NCBI GenBank assembly: GCA_019115345.1
Contig: DXDV01000118.1
Span: 1 to 5,230 of the forward strand
Direction of reading: 5' to 3'
DNA: 5,230 nucleotides
Source of the DNA: Candidatus Intestinimonas stercorigallinarum
Lineage (GTDB): Bacteria; Bacillota; Clostridia; Oscillospirales; Oscillospiraceae
A program made the translations under genes and the position numbers. The notes beneath the pieces are model-generated. The model saw only the letters and a program-made list of their open reading frames with translations. It was not told where the DNA came from and made no database searches. This document shows positions 1 through 4,921 of this stretch, one piece after another (positions within the stretch are counted from its first letter, which is position 1; the number at the start of each line of letters is the position of its first letter).

Positions 1-419
1 ATGGCGAAGGGGACCTTCAGGATTCGGGCCAAGGTCTGGGCGAAGAGGGTCTTGCCGCAGCCGGTGGGGCCCATGAGGAGGATGTTGCTCTTCTGGAGCT
101 CCACGTCCTCCCCGCCGCCGAAGTAGATGCGCTTGTAGTGGTTGTACACCGCCACCGAGAGGGCCACCTTGGCGGCCTCCTGACCGATGATATACTCGTC
201 CAGCACGTCCCGGATCTCCCGGGGGGTGGGGATGACGTCTGGGATGTCCGGAGCCTCCTCCAGAGGGCCGTTGTCGGTGTCGTCCAGAATGCTCATGCAC
301 AGTTGGACGCACTCGTTGCAGATGTAGGCCCCCGGACCGGCGATGATCCGGGACACCTGCTCCTGGTGCTTGCCGCAGAAGGAGCAGCGGACAGACCGCT
401 TGTCGTCATTTTTAGGCAT
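1..419 (-). CDS. clpX: ATP-dependent Clp protease ATP-binding subunit ClpX (N-terminal part, cut by window edge)
   Basis: ClpX is the AAA+ unfoldase that recognises tagged or misfolded proteins in the cytoplasm, unfolds them with ATP and threads them into ClpP. Only the first 139 codons are present; the rest lies beyond the left edge. Seen here: an N-terminal zinc-binding domain with four cysteines in two CxxC pairs (C12/C15 in CSFCGK and C34/C37 in YICNEC), a short acidic linker (about residues 45-60), the PTPREIRDVLDEYIIGQ entry into the AAA+ domain, and a Walker A motif GPTGCGKT at residues 117-124 with K123/T124. These features, and their spacing, match ClpX closely. The start is the ATG at 419-417, 6 nt after a GAGGTG Shine-Dalgarno. 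It lies 136 nt after the clpP stop, in the usual clpP-clpX order. Cysteine in the P-loop (GCGKT rather than GSGKT) is, from memory, a known ClpX variant. Walker B, sensor motifs and the ClpP-docking loop cannot be checked. Confidence 0.97.
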   Translation of the reverse strand, partial: MPKNDDKRSVRCSFCGKHQEQVSRIIAGPGAYICNECVQLCMSILDDTDNGPLEEAPDIPDVIPTPREIRDVLDEYIIGQEAAKVALSVAVYNHYKRIYFGGGEDVELQKSNILLMGPTGCGKTLFAQTLARILKVPFA

Positions 420-425
420 GGGTTT

Positions 426-431
426 CACCTC
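426..431 (-). promoter_or_regulatory. Shine-Dalgarno site of clpX
   Basis: On the minus strand GAGGTG lies 6 nt before the clpX ATG. It supports that start, which also gives the standard short ClpX leader before the zinc-binding domain. Confidence 0.75.
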
Positions 432-437
432 ATTTTC

Positions 438-451
438 GGCGCGCACGCGCC
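438..451 (-). repeat. GC-only inverted repeat just upstream of the clpX ribosome binding site
   Basis: The minus strand reads GGCGCGTGCGCGCC. Its arms GGCGCG and CGCGCC are perfectly complementary around a 2-nt centre; a real RNA loop would open to 4 nt. It ends 6 nt before the GAGGTG of clpX. No T-run follows, so it is not an intrinsic terminator. A structural role in the clpX leader is possible but only inferred. Confidence 0.45.
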
Positions 452-459
452 AGGGTGGA

Positions 460-477
460 GACACGGCCGTCCGCGTC
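460..477 (-). repeat. Imperfect hairpin in the clpP-clpX gap
   Basis: On the minus strand GACGCGG and CCGTGTC can pair (7 bp including one G-U) around the loop ACGG. It sits 8 nt upstream of the 438-451 inverted repeat and has no T-tract. Short GC-rich stems arise easily by chance in such DNA, so its importance is uncertain. Confidence 0.3.
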
Positions 478-530
478 CCAAAACGTGGTCAAGAGGAGCG
501 AAGGCACCTGTCTCCGCTCCCCTTCCCCAT

Positions 531-549
531 CCGCCCCGGTCCGGGGCGG
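531..549 (-). repeat. Perfect GC-rich palindrome just after clpP
   Basis: CCGCCCCGG and CCGGGGCGG are exact inverted repeats of 9 nt around a single central base. In RNA this gives at least a 7-bp all-G/C stem with a 5-nt loop. It starts 6 nt after the clpP TGA. The bases that follow in the direction of transcription are purine-rich (ATGGGGAAGG), not a T-run, so it lacks the second half of an intrinsic terminator. It could shield the 3' end of the tig-clpP message from exonucleases or cause pausing; both roles are inference. Confidence 0.6.
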
Positions 550-555
550 CGTGCA

Positions 556-1146
556 TCACTTTCTGGTGATGACCTTGTCGATGAGCCCGTAGGACACGGC
601 CTCATCGGCGGACATGAAATTGTCCCGCTCGCAGTCGGCGGTGACCACCTCGATGGGCTTGCCCGTGTTCTCGGACAGGATGTGGTTCATCCGCTTTTTG
701 ATGATCTCCAGCCGCTTGAGGTGGATGGCCATATCGGTAATCTGGCCCTGGGTGCCCGCGGAGGGCTGATGGATCATGATCTCCGCGTTGGGCAGGGCAA
801 AGCGCTTGCCCTTGGCTCCAGAGGAGAGCAGGAAGGCGCCCATGCTGGCGGCCATGCCGATACAGATGGTGGACACGTCGCACTTGACGTACTGCATGGT
901 GTCATAGATGGCCATGCCGTCGGTGACGGACCCACCAGGGCTGTTGATGTAGAACTGGATGTCCTTATCCGGGTCCTGGGCCTCCAGATAGAGGAGCTGT
1001 GCCACTACCAGACTGGCGGTGGTGGCGTTGACCTCCTCCCCCAAAAAGACGATCCGGTCGTTGAGCAGCCGGGAGAAGATGTCGTAGGATCGCTCTCCCC
1101 GGTTGGTCTGCTCCACCACGTAGGGTACGAGGCTGGAATGGAACAT
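556..1146 (-). CDS. clpP: ATP-dependent Clp protease proteolytic subunit ClpP
   Basis: ClpP is the serine peptidase (family S14) that forms a 14-subunit barrel and degrades proteins delivered by ClpX or other Clp ATPases in the cytoplasm. The 196-residue product has the normal family length. The catalytic triad is visible: S101 in GMAASMGA, H126 in MIHQP and D175 in CERDNF, with the same spacing as E. coli Ser97/His122/Asp171 (offset of 4). Other family marks are the YINSPGGSV oxyanion/strand motif (residues 66-74), the QITDMAIH handle region (135-142) and the C-terminal MSADEAVSYGLIDKV. The N-terminal MFHSSLVPYVVEQTNRGERSYDI type of start is the usual one, with a very short propeptide at most. 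The ATG at 1146 has an AAGGAG 11 nt upstream. The gene lies 81 nt after tig and 136 nt before clpX, and probably belongs to the same transcription unit. No CtsR-type operator is visible before it. Confidence 0.98.
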   Translation of the reverse strand: MFHSSLVPYVVEQTNRGERSYDIFSRLLNDRIVFLGEEVNATTASLVVAQLLYLEAQDPDKDIQFYINSPGGSVTDGMAIYDTMQYVKCDVSTICIGMAASMGAFLLSSGAKGKRFALPNAEIMIHQPSAGTQGQITDMAIHLKRLEIIKKRMNHILSENTGKPIEVVTADCERDNFMSADEAVSYGLIDKVITRK

Positions 1147-1156
1147 AGCGATAAAA

Positions 1157-1163
1157 TCTCCTT
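1157..1163 (-). promoter_or_regulatory. Shine-Dalgarno site of clpP
   Basis: The minus strand has AAGGAGA ahead of the clpP ATG. The AAGGAG core is separated from the start by 11 nt (ATTTTATCGCT), longer than for its neighbours. The AAAA just before it could partly pair with the 5' side of the hairpin at 1170-1187. Confidence 0.7.
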
Positions 1164-1169
1164 TTTCCG

Positions 1170-1187
1170 TCGGCCCCTCCGGGCCGA
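1170..1187 (-). repeat. GC-rich hairpin in the clpP leader
   Basis: On the minus strand TCGGCCC and GGGCCGA form a perfect 7-bp stem around GGAG. TTT on the 5' flank could extend it by pairing with the A-run next to the Shine-Dalgarno, with a bulge. It lies between the tig stop and the clpP ribosome binding site. No T-tract follows, so it is not an intrinsic terminator on either strand. Confidence 0.5.
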
Positions 1188-1220
1188 AAACAGTGTACGC
1201 GAAATAGTATGCCCGGCGGA

Positions 1221-1238
1221 CGGAGGCTTATTCCTCCG
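1221..1238 (-). repeat. Hairpin spanning the tig stop codon
   Basis: On the minus strand CGGAGG and CCTCCG pair around the 6-nt loop AATAAG. The loop contains the TAA stop of tig. No T-run follows. It may be a by-product of the GAG-rich glutamate codons at the end of tig. Confidence 0.35.
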
Positions 1239-2613
1239 CGGCGGGCTCTTCCGTCTTGTCAGAAGTGCCCTTCTTGGCCCGGCTGGCCCGCTTCTTGGGG
1301 GCGGGCTTCTCCTCGGCGGCGGGCTCCTCAGCCTTGGCGGGCGCCTCGGCCTTGGCCTCGGCCTTCACAAGTTCCATGGCCTTCCGGCGCAGGAGGGTGG
1401 CCTTCACGTCCGCCTCGTCGGCGGCGGCCTTGACCTGCTCCACCTCCATGCTGTACTGCTCGGCCAGGGCCTTGTACTCGGCCTCCAGCTCCTCGTCGCT
1501 GACAATCATGTTCTCGGCGGCGGCAACGGCGTCCAGCGCCATCTCGGACTTGATCTGGCGCTCAGCGGCGGCATTGGCCTGGGCGCGCATGGAATCCACG
1601 GTCTGGCCGGTCATCTGCAGGTACTGCTGGAAGGGCAGGCCCTGGCGCTCAAAGCGGTCGGCGTACTCCTGGAGCACCTGGTCGCCCCGGAAGTCGATCA
1701 TGGCCTGGGGCAGCTCCACCTTCAGCTCCTGGATGAGGGCCTCCATCACGGCGTCCTCAAAGACGCGCTGGGCGGTCTGCTCCCGGCGGTCCCGCAGCTT
1801 GGTCTCCAGGTCCTTCTTGAACTCCTCCAGGGTGTCGAACTCGGAGACGTCCTTGGCGAACTCGTCGTCCACAACAGGGATCTGGGGCTCCTTCACCTCG
1901 TGGACCTTCACCTTGAAGACCACGGCCTTGCCGGCCAGCTCGGGGGTGTACTCCTCGGGGAAGGTGACGTCCAGGTCCTTCTCGTCGCCGGGCTTCATGC
2001 CCACGACGCCCTCTTCAAAGCCGGGAATGAAGGAGTGGGAACCCAGCTCCAGGGCGTGATTCTCGCCCTTGCCGCCCTCGAAGGGTACGCCGTCCTTGAA
2101 GCCTTCAAAGTCGATGAGGACGGTGTCGCCCTCCTTGGCCTCCCGCTCCACGTTCACCAGGCGGGTGGCGCGCTGGATATAGGGCTTGAGCTCGTTCTCC
2201 ACGTCCTCGGCGGTGACCTCCACCTCTTCCTTGACGGCGGTCAGCCCCTTGTAGGTGCCGATCTCGAAGGGAGGACAGACGGTGACCGTAGCCTTGAAGG
2301 TGAAGCCCTCCTTGCCCATCTCCAGGACCTCGACCTTGGGATAGGCCACGGGGGCCAGGCCCTCCTGCTCCACGGCCTGGGCATAAGCGGTAGGATAGAG
2401 CTCGTCGATGGCGTCCTGGTAGAACACGCCGGAGCCGTACATACCCTCGATGATCTTCCGGGGGGCGTGGCCCTTCCGGAAGCCGGGGACAGCGATGCTC
2501 TTCCGGTTCTTGCGATAGACCTTGTCCACCGCGGCCTCAAATTCCTCGGCGCCCACCTCGATGACCAGCTCGACAGCGCTGTTCTCCACAGTTTCTTTAC
2601 TCTTGACGTTCAT
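1228..2613 (-). CDS. tig: Trigger factor (ribosome-associated chaperone and peptidyl-prolyl isomerase) with low-complexity C-terminal tail
   Basis: Trigger factor binds the ribosome near the exit tunnel, holds nascent chains and has prolyl isomerase activity. The N-terminal domain (about 1-150) carries the ribosome-docking signature GFRKGHAP at residues 44-51. An FKBP-like isomerase domain follows (about 160-245: EGDTVLIDFEG, FIPGFEEGVVGMKPGD, FPEEYTPELAGKAVVFKVKV). The rest to about residue 415 is the helical chaperone domain. The product has 461 residues, longer than typical trigger factors (about 430). The excess is an Ala/Lys/Glu/Pro-rich tail from about residue 416, in which EEPAAEE occurs twice (429-435 and 455-461) with a basic KKRASRAKK patch between. 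The start ATG at 2613 has AGGAGG 10 nt upstream and gives the usual MNVKSKE beginning. An AT-rich probable promoter region precedes it, so it is likely the first gene of tig-clpP-clpX, although read-through from thrC cannot be excluded. Confidence 0.97.
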   Translation of the reverse strand: MNVKSKETVENSAVELVIEVGAEEFEAAVDKVYRKNRKSIAVPGFRKGHAPRKIIEGMYGSGVFYQDAIDELYPTAYAQAVEQEGLAPVAYPKVEVLEMGKEGFTFKATVTVCPPFEIGTYKGLTAVKEEVEVTAEDVENELKPYIQRATRLVNVEREAKEGDTVLIDFEGFKDGVPFEGGKGENHALELGSHSFIPGFEEGVVGMKPGDEKDLDVTFPEEYTPELAGKAVVFKVKVHEVKEPQIPVVDDEFAKDVSEFDTLEEFKKDLETKLRDRREQTAQRVFEDAVMEALIQELKVELPQAMIDFRGDQVLQEYADRFERQGLPFQQYLQMTGQTVDSMRAQANAAAERQIKSEMALDAVAAAENMIVSDEELEAEYKALAEQYSMEVEQVKAAADEADVKATLLRRKAMELVKAEAKAEAPAKAEEPAAEEKPAPKKRASRAKKGTSDKTEEPAAEE

Positions 2614-2623
2614 CTACTTACTT

Positions 2624-2629
2624 CCTCCT
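2624..2629 (-). promoter_or_regulatory. Shine-Dalgarno site of tig
   Basis: AGGAGG on the minus strand, 10 nt before the ATG of trigger factor. It is a strong consensus match and fixes the start. Confidence 0.8.
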
Positions 2630-2655
2630 GAATGTGTAATCTCAGAATCCTATCT

Positions 2656-2684
2656 ATATTACCAAATCTTTTCCGACTTTTCCA
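2656..2684 (-). promoter_or_regulatory. Probable sigma-70-type promoter for tig-clpP-clpX
   Basis: This is the only AT-rich non-coding stretch of the window. Reading the minus strand, TGGAAA (2684-2679, 4 of 6 to TTGACA) and TAATAT (2661-2656, 4 of 6 to TATAAT) are exactly 17 nt apart. An overlapping TATAGAT (2658-2652) is an alternative -10. The expected transcript would have a leader of roughly 35-40 nt before the tig ATG. The boxes are weak matches, so position and strength are inferred. Confidence 0.4.
2668..2683 (-). repeat. Heptad direct repeat inside the putative tig promoter
   Basis: On the minus strand GGAAAAG occurs twice with 2 nt between (GGAAAAG-TC-GGAAAAG), a 9-nt period. The copies lie on the proposed -35 box and on the spacer beside it, where a repressor could act. 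It does not match the CtsR heptad (GGTCAAA). Chance repetition in A-rich DNA is a real alternative. Confidence 0.35.
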
Positions 2685-2723
2685 CTCTTTTTTTCAAAAT
2701 CGAAAAAATTCTTCTCTCCGCCC

Positions 2724-3413
2724 TTACGGGAGCACCAGCTTGGGGACAAACCGAAGATAGTCGGCGGCCACCAGACGGTAGTCCACGCCGTTGTGCACCC
2801 CCTCGATGGCCAGACGGTGGCTGCCCCCGTGGAGGTGGCCGTAAAAGCACCGCTCCACCCCGTAGCGCTCCAGCAGAGCCAGGATCTCGGGGCAGGTGTA
2901 GCCCTGGTAGAGGGGTGGATAGTGGAGGAAGCACAGCTTCCTCCGCTCCCCCGCCGCCTTCAGGGACGCCTCCAGGCGGATGAGCTCCCGGTTGAACACC
3001 TTTTCATTGTGGCCGTGCTGGTCCTCCTCGTAAAACCAGCCCCGGGTGCCGCACAGAGCTGTATCGCCGTAAAAGTGGCAGTTGTTGTGCAGGATATCCA
3101 GGGTCTGAAAGCCGTTCTCGGCAAAAAAACGCTTCATTTTGGCGGCGGTGGTCCACCAGTAATCGTGGTTGCCCTTCAAAAGGAGCTTCCGCCGCCCCGG
3201 CAGGGCGTCCAGCCAGGCGAAGTCGTCCTTGGCCTGCTCCAGGCTCATGCCCCAGGAAATATCCCCGCACAGGACCACCGTGTCCTCCTCCCCCACGGCG
3301 GCAAAGCCGGCGGAGAGCTTTTCCACATACCCCTCCCAGGCGCCGCCAAAGACGTCCATGGGCTTGTCCGTCCCCAGGGAGAGATGGGGGTCGCCCAGGG
3401 CGAATAGGGCCAT
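2724..3413 (-). CDS. Calcineurin-like metallophosphoesterase (predicted phosphohydrolase)
   Basis: The 229-residue protein has all the blocks of the calcineurin-like two-metal phosphoesterase fold: GDPHL at 7-11 (D8, H10), CGDISWG at 49-55 (D51), GNHDYWW at 81-87 (N82, H83), LHYPP at 163-167 (H164) and GHLHGGS at 192-198 (H193, H195). These are the expected metal and phosphate ligands, so a working hydrolase is likely. There is no signal peptide or membrane segment, so it should be cytoplasmic. It resembles, from memory, the clostridial group called 'predicted phosphohydrolase' (COG1768); its substrate is unknown to me. The start ATG at 3413 lies 5 nt after a perfect AAGGAGGT and 20 nt after the thrC stop, which indicates co-transcription with thrC. 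It ends 110 nt before tig. Phosphodiesterase, nucleotidase or protein phosphatase activity cannot be told apart from sequence. Confidence 0.9.
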   Translation of the reverse strand: MALFALGDPHLSLGTDKPMDVFGGAWEGYVEKLSAGFAAVGEEDTVVLCGDISWGMSLEQAKDDFAWLDALPGRRKLLLKGNHDYWWTTAAKMKRFFAENGFQTLDILHNNCHFYGDTALCGTRGWFYEEDQHGHNEKVFNRELIRLEASLKAAGERRKLCFLHYPPLYQGYTCPEILALLERYGVERCFYGHLHGGSHRLAIEGVHNGVDYRLVAADYLRFVPKLVLP

Positions 3414-3418
3414 GGTCT

Positions 3419-3426
3419 ACCTCCTT
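3419..3426 (-). promoter_or_regulatory. Shine-Dalgarno site of the metallophosphoesterase
   Basis: The minus strand has AAGGAGGT, a full anti-Shine-Dalgarno complement, 5 nt before the ATG and inside the 20-nt gap after thrC. It fixes the start and is the best ribosome binding site in the window. Confidence 0.85.
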
Positions 3427-3433
3427 CTCACTG

Positions 3434-4921
3434 TTACCGGAGCATCTCCAGCACCCGGTCGGCCATGGCCTCCTTCTCGGTGACCTGATCGAACCGGACG
3501 GTCTTTCCCTTCAGTCCGGCCAGAGGGGCGGGCACCGGGACGCCGGTGACCCGGGAGAGCTGATCCAGGATGTCGGTGCCGGAATCCAGGTCGGTCACAC
3601 CCAGGGCGCCCAGCACGTTGTCGCAGAACTTGAAGGGGCTGGCGGTGGAGGCCACCAGCGCGGGGGTGTCGTCCCCGGTCTCCCGGCGGTACTCCTCCAG
3701 GACGTGGAAGGCCACGGCGGTGTGGGTGTCGATGAGATAGCCCTTCTCCTTCCACATCTTGGCGATCATGGCCTGGGTCTCGGCGTCGCCGCAGCAGCCG
3801 GCGGCAAAGGTCTTGTCCAGCTGCTTCTTCACCTTCTCGCTGACCTCGTAGCGCCCCTCGGCGGCCAGGGCGGACATGTACTCCTTCACCGCCACATCGT
3901 CCCGCTCGGTGAACTCGAAGAGCATCCGCTCCAGGTTGGAGGAGATGAGGATATCCATGGAGGGAGACATGGTGTTGTAGAAGGGGCGGTTCCGGTCGTA
4001 CACGCCGGTCTTGATGAAATCGGTGAGGACGTTGTTTTGATTGGAGGCGCAGATGAGCTTGTGGATGGGTACGCCCATCTGCTTGGCATAGTAGGCCGAG
4101 AGGATGTTGCCGAAATTGCCCGTGGGGACGCAGACGTTGATTGGCTGCCCCTTCTCCACGCAGCCCGCCTTCAAAAGGTCGCAGTAGGCCGAGACGTAAT
4201 AGACGATCTGGGGCAGGATGCGGCCCCAGTTGATGGAGTTGGCGGAGGAGAAGAAGTACCCCCGGCCGGCCAGGGTGTCCCGGAGGGCGCTGTCGGAGAA
4301 GAGCCGCTTCACGCCGGTCTGGGCGTCGTCAAAGTTGCCCACCACGGCGCAGACTCCCACGTTGTCCCCCTCCTGGGTCTGCATCTGGAGCTGCTGGATA
4401 TCGGAGACCCCGTCCTTGGGGTAGAACACCAGGATGCGGGTCCGGTCCACGTTCTTGAAGCCCTCCAGGGCGGCCTTGCCGGTGTCGCCGGAGGTGGCCA
4501 CCAGGATGCAGACCGTCTTCTGCTCCTCGTTCTTTCCCAGGGAGGCCGAGAGGAGATGGGGCAGCATCTGGAGAGCCATGTCCTTGAAGGCGCAGGTGGG
4601 GCCGTGCCAGAGCTCCAGGCAGTAGGTCTTGTCGTCCAGCTGCCGGACGGGCGCCACCTCTTTGACGTCGAATTTGTCGGGACCGTAGGCCCGCTTGGCA
4701 AAGCTGGAGAGCTCGGAGGCCGTGAAGTCGTCCAGATAGGACCCCATCACGAACACAGCCCGCTGCTGGTAGGACATATCGGTCATGGTCTTGAGTCCGT
4801 TGGGGGAGAGCTTGGGCAGCACCTCCGGCGTCAGCAGTCCGCCGTCCAGGGCCAGGCCCTGGGCAATGGCCTGGGCCGCGCTGCATTTCTGGTTCTTGTT
4901 TCTTGTGCTTACATACTGCAT
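3434..4921 (-). CDS. thrC: Threonine synthase
   Basis: This pyridoxal-phosphate enzyme converts O-phospho-L-homoserine to L-threonine and phosphate, the last step of threonine synthesis. The 495-residue product begins with the threonine synthase N-terminal domain (MQYVSTRNKN ... GLALDGGLLTPEVLP, residues 1 to about 85). The catalytic domain has the cofactor lysine K113 in GPTCAFKDMALQ, the phosphate-gripping loop ATSGDTG (142-148), SANSINWGRILPQIVYY (226-242), PTGNFGNILSAYYAKQMG (266-283) and the C-terminal ASTASPFKF (424-432). This is the longer E. coli/yeast-like class, not the shorter Bacillus-like class; E. coli ThrC has about 428 residues. The ATG at 4921 gives the standard YVSTR opening and overlaps the upstream dipeptidase gene by 13 nt. 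Only a distant GAGGG (13 nt away) could act as ribosome binding site, so translational coupling is likely. Homoserine kinase and homoserine dehydrogenase genes are not in view. Confidence 0.97.
   Translation of the reverse strand: MQYVSTRNKNQKCSAAQAIAQGLALDGGLLTPEVLPKLSPNGLKTMTDMSYQQRAVFVMGSYLDDFTASELSSFAKRAYGPDKFDVKEVAPVRQLDDKTYCLELWHGPTCAFKDMALQMLPHLLSASLGKNEEQKTVCILVATSGDTGKAALEGFKNVDRTRILVFYPKDGVSDIQQLQMQTQEGDNVGVCAVVGNFDDAQTGVKRLFSDSALRDTLAGRGYFFSSANSINWGRILPQIVYYVSAYCDLLKAGCVEKGQPINVCVPTGNFGNILSAYYAKQMGVPIHKLICASNQNNVLTDFIKTGVYDRNRPFYNTMSPSMDILISSNLERMLFEFTERDDVAVKEYMSALAAEGRYEVSEKVKKQLDKTFAAGCCGDAETQAMIAKMWKEKGYLIDTHTAVAFHVLEEYRRETGDDTPALVASTASPFKFCDNVLGALGVTDLDSGTDILDQLSRVTGVPVPAPLAGLKGKTVRFDQVTEKEAMADRVLEMLR

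Noticed and set aside
487..493. GGTCAAG before clpX as a CtsR operator half-site, or TTGACC on the minus strand as a -35 box
   Set aside because: The second heptad expected 3 nt on is AGCGAAG, a poor match to GGTCAAA. No -10-like sequence lies about 17 nt downstream of TTGACC; that region is GC-rich.
1147..1227. Separate promoter for clpP in the tig-clpP gap
   Set aside because: TACTAT and TACACT resemble -10 boxes, but no acceptable -35 box lies at the right distance, and no CtsR or CIRCE-type operator is visible.
343..2631. A 762-codon open frame on the plus strand, opposite clpP and tig
   Set aside because: It is antisense to two clearly recognisable genes. Its translation is Gly/Leu/His/Val-rich without domain motifs, as expected for the complement of GC-rich coding DNA that has few stops. 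No ribosome binding site or promoter precedes it.
2689..2726. Intrinsic terminator after the metallophosphoesterase
   Set aside because: The only structures are an A/T-dominated 7-bp stem (2689-2708) and a weak bulged stem at the stop codon, several bases before a T6 run. Neither has the stable GC stem directly joined to a T-tract that a terminator needs, so whether transcription stops before tig is open.
2793..3407. A 204-codon open frame on the plus strand, opposite the metallophosphoesterase
   Set aside because: The minus-strand gene has every family motif and a perfect Shine-Dalgarno; the plus-strand frame has neither.
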